From assembly GCF_041224415.1 (NCBI RefSeq), contig NZ_JBGFFE010000001.1:62001-126000 (forward strand): a stretch of DNA of 64,000 nt. The letters are read 5' to 3'. The position numbers and the translations under genes were made by a program. The notes beneath the pieces are model-generated. The model did no database searches and had not been told where the DNA came from. It saw nothing but the letters and a program-made list of their open reading frames with translations. The DNA comes from Clostridium_B lapidicellarium. GTDB taxonomy: Bacteria; Bacillota; Clostridia; Clostridiales; Clostridiaceae. Of the stretch, positions 16,402 through 26,096 are shown piece after piece; position 1 is the first letter of the stretch; each line of letters starts with the position of its first letter.

Positions 16402-18672
16402 TCAATCCTTTCTGTCAATAAGTATTTTTCTGGGTTTGCTTCCATCCTTTTTTGATATTATTTCTCTTTCTTCCATTTGCTCCATTATTCTAGCTGCCCT
16501 ATTATAGCCTATTCTGAGTCTTCTTTGAAGCAGTGACGTGGAAGCTTGTCCCGCATCCAATACAATTTTGATAGCTTCGTCGAGAAGCTCGTCATAGTCT
16601 CCATCTGTTTTAGCTGTATTGGTGTCTATCTGCTCTATTATCTTATCTTCATATTGAGGTTCACCCTGTCTGTTCTTTATATAATCCACAACTTTTTCAA
16701 CTTCATTTTCCGATATAAAAGCTCCTTGTATTCTCATAGGTTTTGCTTCTCCCACAGGATAAAACAGCATATCTCCCTTTCCAAGGAGTTTTTCCGCCCC
16801 GCTGCTGTCAATTATAGTCCTTGAGTCAATCTGGCTGGATACTGCAAATGATATTCTGGAAGGGATGTTGGCTTTTATCACCCCTGTAATCACATCTACG
16901 GAAGGCCTTTGTGTAGCTATAACCAGATGCATTCCTGCAGCCCTTGCCATCTGTGCAAGACGTCCTATATAATCTTCCACTTCATTTGGACATACCATCA
17001 TCAAATCCGAAAGCTCATCGATTATTATTACCACGAATGGCATTTTGCTCTCTACTTTTTTATTTTTAAATAATTCATTATACCCCTCTATATTTCTAAC
17101 ACTGTTATCTGCAAAGAGCTTATATCTCCTGTTCATCTCCTGGACAGCCCAATTCAAGGCTCCTGCAGCTTTCTTAGGATCTGTCACCACAGGTATGAGC
17201 AAATGAGGTATCCCATTGTACACACTCAGTTCAACCACTTTGGGATCCACCATCAAAAATTTAACATTATCAGGTGAATACTTATACAGCAAACTCACTA
17301 TAAGAGTATTTATACAAACACTTTTACCTGACCCTGTAGCACCTGCTATGAGTATATGCGGCATCTTTGTAAGATCCGATACAATGCAGTTTCCACCTAT
17401 ATCCTTTCCCAGACAATAAGTAAGTTTGCCCTTTGAATCTATAAATTCATGAGATTCCACAACTTCCCTCAAATATACCGGCGTGAGTTCCCTGTTGGGA
17501 ACTTCTATTCCAATAGCGGATTTTCCCGGTATAGGTGCTTCTATTCTAACCCCCGAAGTAGCAAGCCCAAGAGCTATGTCATCGGACAAGTTTACGATCT
17601 TACTTACTTTAGTCCCGGGACTTGGCTGGATTTCAAATCTAGTTACAGAAGGCCCCCTGCTTACCTGGAGCACCTTTACGTCCACACCAAAGCTGGCCAA
17701 GGTTTCTTCTAGTTTATTTGCACTATTTATAAGTTCCCTTTTATCCTGCTTGTTCAATTTGGACTGTATATTTTGATTCAGCAGATTTACAGGGGGAAAT
17801 TTATACGAAGAGTTTTGATTTTTCCCGCTTTCCGTCATTTTCTTATCCAGCTCTTCATTTATGGAATCCGACTTATTCTCAGCGGAACCATTTTTGCCAC
17901 TTTCAAAGCTGTTTAACTCTGTACCGGCATGTGAATATTTACCCATGCTATTTTCTTCTTTTGGATCTGAAGATTTCATAAAATCCAATATCTTTATTCT
18001 GTTATTTAGATTTTTAATAAAATCAGCTTTCTCATTTCTTTCAGCACCGCCATTACTGCTCTCTAATTCTTCATCTCCCGCCTTATTGTTTTCTTTAATT
18101 TTAATATTCTTACTGGTTTTTCTCTTCTTTTTCGAGAAAATCATTTTTAATTTATGTAGTATATCATATATAGTGATCTTACTTATAATTATAAATGAAA
18201 TTATATAAAGGGCTGCAAATATAATATAGCACCCCATATTTCCAAACAGCTTATATAACGGAACATCTATCAAAAAACTTATTATTCCTCCATGAAATAC
18301 GGTGTTCGAACTATATAATTTTCTTATTCCCAAAAATAAATCACGTTCGGAATAATATTCAGGCATTACCAGCATCTGTATAACTAGGAGGGTATTCACA
18401 ATGAAAAGTAAAATTCCATAAAATTTCTTACTGAAATTCACCTTATCCCTTTTTACAATAAAACAGCATCCTGTGAGTATTATAAGTACTGGAAAAATAA
18501 AACATCCCAGTCCAAATACAGCCATCAAAAGTCTTTTTACGAATCTCCCGGCTATTCCAGAGGAAGATGGTGAAAATACACTTATTACCATAAGTATTCC
18601 CAATGTAGTAAGCAATATGCCTTTTACATCCCTGTTAAAAATATATTCCTGCTTTTTTTTACTTCTAGACAT
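16402..18672 (-). CDS. FtsK/SpoIIIE DNA translocase
   Basis: Membrane-anchored DNA pump for chromosome segregation at division and into the forespore. 756 aa: four N-terminal membrane helices (about 15-170), a low-complexity charged linker (170-290), then the motor with Walker A GATGSGKS and Walker B VVIIIDELSDL, and a C-terminal winged-helix gamma domain (about 690-756) that reads polar DNA sequences. The order tepA-ylzJ-spoIIIE matches the Bacillus spoIIIE locus, which favours the sporulation translocase, but one protein may serve both roles in clostridia. The ATG follows GGAGG. Confidence 0.95.
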   Translation of the reverse strand: MSRSKKKQEYIFNRDVKGILLTTLGILMVISVFSPSSSGIAGRFVKRLLMAVFGLGCFIFPVLIILTGCCFIVKRDKVNFSKKFYGILLFIVNTLLVIQMLVMPEYYSERDLFLGIRKLYSSNTVFHGGIISFLIDVPLYKLFGNMGCYIIFAALYIISFIIISKITIYDILHKLKMIFSKKKRKTSKNIKIKENNKAGDEELESSNGGAERNEKADFIKNLNNRIKILDFMKSSDPKEENSMGKYSHAGTELNSFESGKNGSAENKSDSINEELDKKMTESGKNQNSSYKFPPVNLLNQNIQSKLNKQDKRELINSANKLEETLASFGVDVKVLQVSRGPSVTRFEIQPSPGTKVSKIVNLSDDIALGLATSGVRIEAPIPGKSAIGIEVPNRELTPVYLREVVESHEFIDSKGKLTYCLGKDIGGNCIVSDLTKMPHILIAGATGSGKSVCINTLIVSLLYKYSPDNVKFLMVDPKVVELSVYNGIPHLLIPVVTDPKKAAGALNWAVQEMNRRYKLFADNSVRNIEGYNELFKNKKVESKMPFVVIIIDELSDLMMVCPNEVEDYIGRLAQMARAAGMHLVIATQRPSVDVITGVIKANIPSRISFAVSSQIDSRTIIDSSGAEKLLGKGDMLFYPVGEAKPMRIQGAFISENEVEKVVDYIKNRQGEPQYEDKIIEQIDTNTAKTDGDYDELLDEAIKIVLDAGQASTSLLQRRLRIGYNRAARIMEQMEEREIISKKDGSKPRKILIDRKD

Positions 18673-18756
18673 ATGTTACCACCTCCTTCAAGTGAAAAGA
18701 AATATTTAATTTAAGTTATAAAAATGATTAGTGTATACCCTAGTAGATATTCTACA

Positions 18757-18849
18757 CTATTTTCTTTTTTCCTTTAATAATTTTTTGAGCAAACTTCTGT
18801 TTAGCAGAAGTAGCCACAGGATAAGTCCTATGGTAGCAAACTCAATCAT
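18757..18849 (-). CDS. YlzJ-like 30-aa protein
   Basis: Small ORF (30 codons) with one hydrophobic segment, starting MIEFATIGLILWLLLLNRSL and ending in a basic tail. Its ATG overlaps the tepA stop codon (ATGA), so it is translated by coupling to tepA. A small YlzJ protein lies at the same place, between tepA and spoIIIE, in Bacillus; the conserved position supports the call although the sequence is very short. Function unknown. Confidence 0.72.
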   Translation of the reverse strand: MIEFATIGLILWLLLLNRSLLKKLLKEKRK

Positions 18850-19502
18850 TTTATCATTTCATTTAATTTCTTGAGAGCTTTGCTTATTCCTCCCACTTCA
18901 TCAATCAACCCCTGCTGTACTGCCTGTTTACCAATTAGTATGGTTCCCGTATCATTTAGCAGCTCATCTGTCTGAAGCATCAATTCAATTAATTTTTTTT
19001 CAGTTATTTTAGATGTCCTCACTATAAATTCATTTATCCTATCCTGCATTTTACTAAAATATTCAAAGGTCTTAGGAACCCCAATCACCATTCCCGTCAT
19101 CCTTATCGGATGCACAATCATAGTAGCTGTAGGAGATATAAAAGAGTAATCGGATGCCGTGGCAAGAGGTACACCAATAGAATGTCCTCCTCCTATAACA
19201 AGAGATACCGTGGGTTTACTCAGACTTCTTATCATCTCCGCTATTGCAAGACCAGCCTCTACGTCACCGCCTACAGTATTCAAAACCACAAGCAGTCCCT
19301 TTATATTACTGTCGCTTTCAACAGCAATCAAATTTGGTATCACATGCTCGTATTTGGTAGTTTTTGTTTCAGCAGGCAGTACCATATGACCTTCTATCTG
19401 TCCTATTATGGGAAGTATCTGAATTGGACTATCCTTCTGCTGTGGAATATTAAGTGCTCCCAGCTCTTTTATGTTTTGCAATTGACTGTTTTTATCTGGC
19501 AT
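18846..19502 (-). CDS. tepA: Translocation-enhancing protein TepA (ClpP-family)
   Basis: 218-aa ClpP-like serine protease homologue, found in Firmicutes next to spoIIIE. The ClpP fold core is visible: LLVVLNTVGGDVEAGLAIAE, then the nucleophile region VIGGGHSIGVPLA, then the His region ATMIVHPIRMTG. Bacillus TepA has been linked to protein export and degradation of spore SASPs; its substrate here is unknown. The ATG follows AGGAGGAG. Located between dapG and the ylzJ/spoIIIE pair. Confidence 0.9.
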   Translation of the reverse strand: MPDKNSQLQNIKELGALNIPQQKDSPIQILPIIGQIEGHMVLPAETKTTKYEHVIPNLIAVESDSNIKGLLVVLNTVGGDVEAGLAIAEMIRSLSKPTVSLVIGGGHSIGVPLATASDYSFISPTATMIVHPIRMTGMVIGVPKTFEYFSKMQDRINEFIVRTSKITEKKLIELMLQTDELLNDTGTILIGKQAVQQGLIDEVGGISKALKKLNEMIK

Positions 19503-19559
19503 TTAAATCTCCTCCTTAAACGAACTTATTTTATGCATTTTAGGAGATTCATATACCCT

Positions 19560-20765
19560 TTATCTTTTATCTGACAAAAACTCCCTGTGAAGGGCGTTTA
19601 TAGCCCTGCCCGCCATGTCGCTTTTTACAAGGCACCATATAGTAGTATGGGAATCGGCAGTCTGGAGTACTTTTATATTTTCCTCAAACAGTACTTTCAA
19701 TATTTTTGCGATAACACCCGGCACTCCTCTCATGCCACTGCCAATAAGTGATATTTTAGTACATCCCCTTATGGCAGTATAGTTAAGTCCGAGATTTTTC
19801 ATCACTATATCAAAATTGTCCATATCCACATCATCTATAGTAAATACTTCTTCATATGGAAATACATTTATGAGATCAAGACTTATAAGGTTATTTGCCA
19901 GTCCATCCAACAGCGTATAATAATTTGGGGAATCCTTGTTTTCACTATATTTTACCGTAATCTGAACCCTGTTGTCCATGGACGTTATGCTGTCTACAAC
20001 TTTACCAGGTACTTCTACCGCAGAATTTGTTATTATAGTACCCTTCCCATCATTTAGCGTATTTTTTATAACCAAAGGCACGTTGCCATCCATGGCTATT
20101 TTCACAGCTCTTGGATGTATAACCCTGGCACCCTGGTCTGCCATTTGAAATACTTCATTATAACTTATTCTTTCAATCAGTGAAGCATCCGACACTATTC
20201 TGGGATCTGCAGTCATTATCCCATCCACATCCGTATATATCTCTATTGATTCCGAATTCAAGGCAGTACCTAAAAGAGCTGCAGTGACATCACTTCCCCC
20301 TCTTCCCAGGGTAGTTACATATCCCTTTTCAGATATTCCTTGAAAACCGGCAACTATAGGAATTTTTCCACTTTCCAATATGTCCATTAATTTGTCTTTT
20401 TTAACCTTCAAGACGGCAGCGTCGTTATAGTTGTCATCAGTAATTATCCCTGCTTGTCCTCCTGTTAGTGGAACAGCTTCCATACCCGCCTTAGAAAGCT
20501 CATCTGCAATAATAACGGTGCTTATTGTCTCCCCGCAGCTCATAAGTAAATCCACACTTAAAGGATTATTGACTTTAAAATTTTCACTTACCAGAGACAA
20601 AAATGTATCCGTGGCATAGGGCTGACCCTTTCTCCCCATGGCCGATACAACTACAACAGGTAGAAATCCTTTGTCTTTAGCCTTAAATATCTTATCCACC
20701 ACCCTACTTCTTCTTTCATGAGTGGAAACGGAAGTTCCGCCAAATTTTTGAACCAGTATTTTCAT
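19560..20765 (-). CDS. dapG: Aspartokinase (DapG type)
   Basis: Phosphorylates aspartate, the first step to lysine, diaminopimelate, threonine and methionine. 401 aa: kinase domain beginning VQKFGGTSVS (residues 5-14) with RGGSDVTAA, and two C-terminal ACT domains (about 265-400) that bind the feedback inhibitor. In Bacillus the dapG product is inhibited by meso-diaminopimelate and serves cell wall and spore dipicolinate synthesis; the same neighbourhood (tepA, spoIIIE) supports this isoform. The ATG follows GGGAGGG. Confidence 0.93.
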   Translation of the reverse strand: MKILVQKFGGTSVSTHERRSRVVDKIFKAKDKGFLPVVVVSAMGRKGQPYATDTFLSLVSENFKVNNPLSVDLLMSCGETISTVIIADELSKAGMEAVPLTGGQAGIITDDNYNDAAVLKVKKDKLMDILESGKIPIVAGFQGISEKGYVTTLGRGGSDVTAALLGTALNSESIEIYTDVDGIMTADPRIVSDASLIERISYNEVFQMADQGARVIHPRAVKIAMDGNVPLVIKNTLNDGKGTIITNSAVEVPGKVVDSITSMDNRVQITVKYSENKDSPNYYTLLDGLANNLISLDLINVFPYEEVFTIDDVDMDNFDIVMKNLGLNYTAIRGCTKISLIGSGMRGVPGVIAKILKVLFEENIKVLQTADSHTTIWCLVKSDMAGRAINALHREFLSDKR

Positions 20766-20802
20766 TTTAACCCTCCCATTTGAAACCTGTCAATGAACAA
20801 GT

Positions 20803-21075
20803 TCAGTGTAATTTTTTGAGATTCTTTTCTTCTGCATCTATTATAATTGTCTTAGTTCCTATTTTTTTAACATATTCCCAGGAAACTTCTATAAATTCAC
20901 TTTTTCCGAAAATACTAAATTTGGACTTACTGTCACTTAAAATCAATATTTTTAAATTCCCTCCAGAATCAATTATTATATCATTATTTCCAAGATAATC
21001 ATATTTATTTCCATCATTTATATTTATAATTTCATATCTTTCCATTTCACTGTAATATTTTATATTTTGATCCAT
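20803..21075 (-). CDS. YlmC/YmxH family protein
   Basis: 90-aa PRC-barrel-like protein of the YlmC/YmxH family, annotated as sporulation-related in Firmicutes. Visible hallmarks are the start YSEMERYEIININDGNKYDY and the end WEYVKKIGTKTIIIDAEE. The ATG at 21075 follows GGGGG and is preferred over an ATG 14 codons upstream with no site. It sits between the M16 peptidase (ymxG) and dapG, the order also seen in Bacillus. Confidence 0.85.
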   Translation of the reverse strand: MDQNIKYYSEMERYEIININDGNKYDYLGNNDIIIDSGGNLKILILSDSKSKFSIFGKSEFIEVSWEYVKKIGTKTIIIDAEEKNLKKLH

Positions 21076-21158
21076 AGTATTCCCCCCAATTATATTTTCA
21101 TTATTGATATAATACATACTATGAATGATATATATAACTTATTCTACAGACATTATAA

Positions 21159-22457
21159 TTATATAAGTGTCGTCTTCGATCCCTGAAAAGGTTTTACAGC
21201 TTTATCCAATAAATTTTCCACAATTTTCGTGTCTATATTACCGCCTACAAATGCAGAATTCACTATTCCCTTACAAAAAGTATTCTTCATAACTCTCTCT
21301 ATGGTGTCCTCATCTATTTCATCTATCTTTTTTATTATACCTTTGGGAGTATTCAATTTGTTGTTAAATAAAAGAGATTTGCCATTATTGAACATTCTGC
21401 TGCTTACACTCTCCATGCCCAGTATATAATTTCCCTTTAACTGTTCTTTCGATTTTTTCAATTTATCGGCCTTGACGCCATTTTTTGAAAATAATTTCAG
21501 CTCTTCTTTTATTCTGGATATTACATCGTAAACATATTTTGCATTCAAACCTGTATACACAATAACTGCACCGTTATTATTAAAAGAAGTAAGATATGAA
21601 TACACAGAATAACAGAGACCTTTCTCCTCCCGTATTTTTTGAAATAATATGGAAGAAGCTCCACCGCCATATATATTGTTCAATAATAAAAGAGGATATA
21701 TATCATCGCTGCCGCCTTTGACTCCCTGTATTCCCAAACTCACATGAAGTTGTTCTATGTCTTTTTTCTTTAAAAGATGATTACTTAAAAATTTGGGAAA
21801 AGAATAATCGGTTATAATTTTATTTTTCCCGTGCCAGTCTTTAAAATATTTTTCTACCAATTTTTCTACATTTTTTAAATCTACTCTTCCAGCTATGGAT
21901 ATTACAGAATTTTCAGGTATATAGTGTGAACCTATGTAATCTAGAAGCTGCTCTCTATTAAAGGATTTTATAGTATTTGCATTCCCCAATATAGGAAGGG
22001 ATATGGAATCTTCTCCCCACATAGCTTTGCTGTGAAGATCTGAAAGTACATCTTCTGGTAAATCTTCACTCATATTTATTTCTTCAATTATAACGCCTTT
22101 TTCCTTTTCAATATCTTCAGAAAGAAATTTACTATTAAACAGCATATCCGCCAGAACATCTACAGCTAAATCCAAATGTGAATCCAGCACCTTTACATAA
22201 AAACATGTAGCTTCTTTCCCAGTAAAGGCATTTATCTGTCCTCCAACATCTTCTATGGATTCAGCTATTTCAAGTGCTGTCCTATCGGTTGTTCCTTTAA
22301 ATAGCATATGTTCAATGAAATGAGAAATACCATTGTCATATTTTTCTTCATTTCTGGATCCATTTTTTATCCAAAGACCCACACTTACAGAATTCACATA
22401 GTCTATATTTTCTACCACAACCCTTAGTCCATTATCCAATTCAAATACATTATACAT
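21159..22457 (-). CDS. M16 family zinc peptidase (YmxG/MlpA type)
   Basis: 432-aa insulinase/processing-peptidase family protein. The inverted zinc motif HxxEH is HFIEH at 46-50, and the distal glutamate region is EEINMSED (about 120-127). The second M16 half follows (about 180-410) without a zinc motif, as usual. Cytoplasmic. The Bacillus homologue MlpA affects extracellular protease regulation; its natural substrate is unclear. It lies 115 bases after pnp, matching the pnp-ylxY-mlpA region of Bacillus but without ylxY. Confidence 0.92.
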   Translation of the reverse strand: MYNVFELDNGLRVVVENIDYVNSVSVGLWIKNGSRNEEKYDNGISHFIEHMLFKGTTDRTALEIAESIEDVGGQINAFTGKEATCFYVKVLDSHLDLAVDVLADMLFNSKFLSEDIEKEKGVIIEEINMSEDLPEDVLSDLHSKAMWGEDSISLPILGNANTIKSFNREQLLDYIGSHYIPENSVISIAGRVDLKNVEKLVEKYFKDWHGKNKIITDYSFPKFLSNHLLKKKDIEQLHVSLGIQGVKGGSDDIYPLLLLNNIYGGGASSILFQKIREEKGLCYSVYSYLTSFNNNGAVIVYTGLNAKYVYDVISRIKEELKLFSKNGVKADKLKKSKEQLKGNYILGMESVSSRMFNNGKSLLFNNKLNTPKGIIKKIDEIDEDTIERVMKNTFCKGIVNSAFVGGNIDTKIVENLLDKAVKPFQGSKTTLI

Positions 22458-22544
22458 TTTTTTACTGCTGAAATATTGACATTATACAGCAGAAGATCTC
22501 ACCCCTTTCGCATAAATGATTAATTTCAAAAAATCCTGTTAAAA

Positions 22545-22572
22545 AATAAAAAGGCACCTAAGCCCTTCTATT
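22545..22572 (-). terminator. Weak terminator after pnp
   Basis: On the minus strand a GC-rich AAGGGCTTAGGTGCCTT can form a short imperfect stem and is followed by TTTTTATTTTTT. The T-tract is strong but the stem is short. Confidence 0.5.
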
Positions 22573-24705
22573 TTACTGTTTCTTTTGAATGTTCTTCTCC
22601 TTGAGATTCTTTTTTTCTGACTCTCTTATAGCATCTTTTCTAGAAAGATTTATTCTTCCCTGATTGTCTATATCAGTTACTTTTACCAATATTCTATCTC
22701 CTACAGAAACTACATCTTCCACTTTGTTTACCCTGGTAAAATCCAATTTTGAAATATGAACCAGTCCCTCTTTGCCTGGAAGAACTTCAACAAAAGCACC
22801 AAAATTAGTTGTTTTAGTGACCTTGCCAAGATATATCTCTCCCACCACTACGTCCTTAGTAAGATCATCAATCATTTTCAATGCTTTTTTTGCACTTTCA
22901 ACATCGGCTGAGGTAACGAATATCTTTCCATCTTCCTTTATATCTATCTTAACTCCCGTTTCAGCTATTATTTTATTTATTACCTTTCCTCCAGAACCTA
23001 TTACATCTCTGATTTTTTCAGGATCTATGGACATGGTAAATGCCTTCGGGGCATATTTTGAAAGTTCTGCCCTGGGTCCGGGAATACATTCATGAATTTT
23101 ATTAAGTATAAATAATCTTGCTGTTCTTGCCCTGTAGAGAGTCTGTTTTATACAATTGCCAGACAAGCCGTGAATCTTTGTATCGAACTGAATAGCCGTA
23201 ATGCCCTTTTCCGTTCCGGCGACCTTAAAGTCCATGTCCCCAAAGAAATCTTCCAGTCCCTGTATATCGGTCAATATTTCTTCCTGGGACATATCTTCGC
23301 TTGTCACAAGACCCATGGCTATTCCTGCAGCGGGTCTCTTTATCGGAACACCTGCGTCCAAAAGAGCCAAGGTACTCCCACATATGCTGGCCTGAGAAGT
23401 GGAACCGTTGGAACTCAATACTTCAGATACAAGTCTTATGGTATAGGGAAACTCATCTTCACTTGGTATAAGAGGCTTCAACGCTTTTTCAGCCAGGGCC
23501 CCGTGGCCAATTTCCCTTCTTCCCGGTCCCCTCAGAGGCCTTGTTTCTCCCGTACTGTAAGATGGAAAATTATATTGGTGTATATACCTTTTAGACTCTT
23601 CCGGTCCCACACCGTCCAATACTTGAACATCCTCCAGCGAACCCAGAGTGGCAACAGTCATAACCTGGGTAAGTCCTCTTGTAAAAAGTCCGGTCCCATG
23701 AGTTCTGGGAAGAATTCCAACTTCACAGCTTATAGGCCTTATCTCGTCAAATGCTCTTCCATCCACTCTCTTATGCTCCTTTAAAAGCATATCTCTAACT
23801 ATTTCCCTCTTTATCCTATGGACTATATCTGAAATGTCAGCTTCACTGTCAGGGTCATCTTCTAGGAATTCCTCCTCCAGCTTGTCATCCACAGCTTTCA
23901 GTGCGTCATTTCTGCTGTCTCTGTTCTCTATATGCATGGCATCTTTTATCATTTCAAAGGCAAATTCTCTTACCCTGCCCTCCAGTTCCTCATCTGCTTT
24001 GTATAATTCAGGCTCTACTTTTTCCTTGCCATACTTCTTTACTATTTCCTCCTGAAATGCCACCAGCTTCTTACATTCTTTAAATCCACACACTATACCG
24101 TTGTACATTATGTCCTCCGGTATCTCATCTCCCCCAGCTTCCACCATCATAACTCTATCTTTAGTAGCACAAACTGTGAGATTTAAGCTGCTTTTTTCCC
24201 TTTGTTTAAGATCAGGGTTTATTATAAACTTGTCATCTACCAATCCTACAGAAACTGCTCCTACAGGAGTAGTAAAAGGAATATTTTCAGACATGCAAAG
24301 AGCCAGTGAGGCTCCATTTATAGCCAGTATGTCAGGTACATTATCCTGATCGACAGACAGTATAGTACACACTACCTGGACATCATTTCTATATCCCTTC
24401 GGGAAAAGCGGTCTGAGCGGCCTATCTATCGCCCTGGCATGAAGTATTGCTTTTTCCGTGGGTTTTCCCTCCCTTTTTATAAAACCTCCAGGGATCTTGC
24501 CAACAGAATACATCCTCTCTTCATATTCTATACTTAAAGGGAAAAAATCCACTCCTTCCCTCGGTTTATCCGAAGAATTCGCATTTATTAAAACCACTGT
24601 ATCTCCATAACTTATGAGTAAGGCACAGTCAGAAAGCCTACCCACTTTGCCATAATCAATTTTTATAGTTCTTCCTGCTACAGTAGTTTGAGCTATTTCA
24701 CTCAT
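22573..24705 (-). CDS. pnp: Polyribonucleotide nucleotidyltransferase (PNPase)
   Basis: Phosphorolytic 3'-5' exoribonuclease of the RNA degradosome. 710 aa: two RNase PH domains separated by a helical linker, then KH (IRDVIGSGGKVINKIIAETG) and S1 (VGEIYLGKVTKTTNFGAFVE) domains. The ATG at 24705 is 10 bases after AAGGAGG and gives the usual start MSEIAQTTVAGRTI; an in-frame ATG at 24726 lies upstream of that site. It follows rpsO, the near-universal order, and a hairpin between them may set their ratio. Confidence 0.98.
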   Translation of the reverse strand: MSEIAQTTVAGRTIKIDYGKVGRLSDCALLISYGDTVVLINANSSDKPREGVDFFPLSIEYEERMYSVGKIPGGFIKREGKPTEKAILHARAIDRPLRPLFPKGYRNDVQVVCTILSVDQDNVPDILAINGASLALCMSENIPFTTPVGAVSVGLVDDKFIINPDLKQREKSSLNLTVCATKDRVMMVEAGGDEIPEDIMYNGIVCGFKECKKLVAFQEEIVKKYGKEKVEPELYKADEELEGRVREFAFEMIKDAMHIENRDSRNDALKAVDDKLEEEFLEDDPDSEADISDIVHRIKREIVRDMLLKEHKRVDGRAFDEIRPISCEVGILPRTHGTGLFTRGLTQVMTVATLGSLEDVQVLDGVGPEESKRYIHQYNFPSYSTGETRPLRGPGRREIGHGALAEKALKPLIPSEDEFPYTIRLVSEVLSSNGSTSQASICGSTLALLDAGVPIKRPAAGIAMGLVTSEDMSQEEILTDIQGLEDFFGDMDFKVAGTEKGITAIQFDTKIHGLSGNCIKQTLYRARTARLFILNKIHECIPGPRAELSKYAPKAFTMSIDPEKIRDVIGSGGKVINKIIAETGVKIDIKEDGKIFVTSADVESAKKALKMIDDLTKDVVVGEIYLGKVTKTTNFGAFVEVLPGKEGLVHISKLDFTRVNKVEDVVSVGDRILVKVTDIDNQGRINLSRKDAIRESEKKNLKEKNIQKKQ

Positions 24706-24741
24706 TAAAAATATACCTCCTTCCAATGAATTACAATTTTA

Positions 24742-24771
24742 TTAAAATAATAGAGCGGTAAAAGCCCGCTC
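24742..24771 (-). terminator. Hairpin between rpsO and pnp
   Basis: GAGCGG (24753-24758) pairs with CCGCTC (24766-24771); on the minus strand the tail is TATTATTTT. Likely a partial terminator or RNase III-type processing site ahead of pnp. Confidence 0.7.
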
Positions 24772-24778
24772 CCCAAGA

Positions 24779-25042
24779 TTATTTCCTTAAATTCAATTCC
24801 TTAATAATAGCACGGTATCTTTCAATATCCTGCTTAGTCAAATAATTAAGAAGACCTCTCCTCTTACCAACCATCATCAAAAGACCCCTTCTGGAATGAT
24901 GATCTTTTTTATGAACTTTCAAATGCTCATTTAAATGATTTATTCTTTCCGTAAGCAGAGCTATCTGTACTTCGGGAGATCCAGTATCCCCTTCGTGCCT
25001 TCCATATTTTTTTATTATTTTTTCTTTAACTGCCTTTTCCAC
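24779..25042 (-). CDS. rpsO: 30S ribosomal protein S15
   Basis: Binds 16S rRNA early in 30S assembly and touches the 50S at bridge B4. 87 aa, standard length, with the conserved GDTGSPEVQIALLTERI and HHSRRGLLMMVGKRR segments. The GTG at 25042 lies 9 bases after GGAGGTG. It has a near-perfect promoter and a structured leader, consistent with the autogenous control by S15 known in bacteria. Confidence 0.98.
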   Translation of the reverse strand: MEKAVKEKIIKKYGRHEGDTGSPEVQIALLTERINHLNEHLKVHKKDHHSRRGLLMMVGKRRGLLNYLTKQDIERYRAIIKELNLRK

Positions 25043-25070
25043 TTTTTGTTACACCTCCAATTGTTAATCC

Positions 25071-25118
25071 CCTTTATTCCAAGAACAACGTTGGCAAGTC
25101 GAAATTCTTAGCATAAGG
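25071..25118 (-). promoter_or_regulatory. rpsO leader hairpin (S15 autoregulation candidate)
   Basis: On the minus strand CCTTAT (25113-25118) and AAGAA (25105-25109) pair with TTCTT (25081-25085) and ATAAAGG (25071-25077), enclosing a loop with the palindrome CAACGTTG (25086-25093). It lies between the promoter and the ribosome binding site. S15 leaders differ between phyla, so function is inferred from position and structure. Confidence 0.6.
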
Positions 25119-25130
25119 ATCACGTCTGTA

Positions 25131-25159
25131 ATTATAGCAAATAAACTCAATATTGTAAA
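25131..25159 (-). promoter_or_regulatory. rpsO promoter
   Basis: Minus strand TTTACA (25154-25159), 17-base spacer, perfect TATAAT (25131-25136). Confidence 0.85.
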
Positions 25160-25172
25160 TTAATTTTTAAAA

Positions 25173-26096
25173 TTAATTCTCATTTTTTTTATTTACGTAC
25201 ATTTTATCCATCTCCAGCTGCTGGGCCAATTCAGCCAAACTATTGAATTTTACCTCGTCTCTTATTCTTTCAATAAAATATATTTTTATATTTTTACCAT
25301 ATATATCTCCCTCAAAACCCAGCATATTGGTTTCAATGCTGAGTTTATTGTCATAAGTAGTAGGGTTATATCCTACATTGGTTATACCCTTGAATATTTT
25401 TCCATCAAATTCAACCATAGTATAGTATACTCCGCCTTTTGGTATTACGAATTTCTTATCATAATCCAGGTTCACCGTAGGAAATCCCAATTTTCTTCCA
25501 AGTTCCTTCCCATGCATTACCCTGCCCTGTATCATAAAGGGTCTTGTTAAAAGTTTACTTACCTTTCCCATATCTCCTTCGTCAGCTATAATGGTTCTTA
25601 TAATTGAACTGCTAACCACATGTCCCTTATATTTTACAGAATCAATGACATTTAAATGGAACTCATATTTTTTGCTCAACTTCCTCAATAAATCCACGTC
25701 TCCCAAATTCTTATATCCAAATCTGTAGTTGAAACCAACTACAAAACCCTTTGCCCTGTAATTATTCAAAAGGTTGACTACAAAATCCTCAGGACCTATT
25801 TTCATGAATTCCCTATTGAAGTTTACCATGTTTATTATATCCAGTCCTGCATCTCTCAATACATCTATTTTAGATTGATTATCCATTAAAATCTTAGGCG
25901 CCAAATCAGGATTTATAGTCATGAGAGGATGATTTTTAAATGTAAACACCATGCTCTCTGCCCCACTGCTCCTAGCAAGCTCTATTGTTTTATTTATAAG
26001 GCGCATATGACCCAGATGGAGTCCATCAAAACTTCCCAACGCTATATATGTATTTTCCCTAAAATGTTCTTTAAAATTATCTTCCATAACTTTCAT
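25173..26096 (-). CDS. ribF: Bifunctional riboflavin kinase / FAD synthetase
   Basis: Converts riboflavin to FMN and FMN to FAD. 307 aa: an N-terminal nucleotidyltransferase domain with the HxGH-type motif GSFDGLHLGHMRL (about 22-34) and the late SSSIIR motif (SSxIR), then a C-terminal riboflavin kinase domain with LGFPTVNLDYD and GVYYTMVEFDGKIFKGITNVG. The ATG at 26096 overlaps the truB stop by 4 bases, so it is coupled in the truB-ribF pair common in bacteria. Confidence 0.95.
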   Translation of the reverse strand: MKVMEDNFKEHFRENTYIALGSFDGLHLGHMRLINKTIELARSSGAESMVFTFKNHPLMTINPDLAPKILMDNQSKIDVLRDAGLDIINMVNFNREFMKIGPEDFVVNLLNNYRAKGFVVGFNYRFGYKNLGDVDLLRKLSKKYEFHLNVIDSVKYKGHVVSSSIIRTIIADEGDMGKVSKLLTRPFMIQGRVMHGKELGRKLGFPTVNLDYDKKFVIPKGGVYYTMVEFDGKIFKGITNVGYNPTTYDNKLSIETNMLGFEGDIYGKNIKIYFIERIRDEVKFNSLAELAQQLEMDKMYVNKKNEN

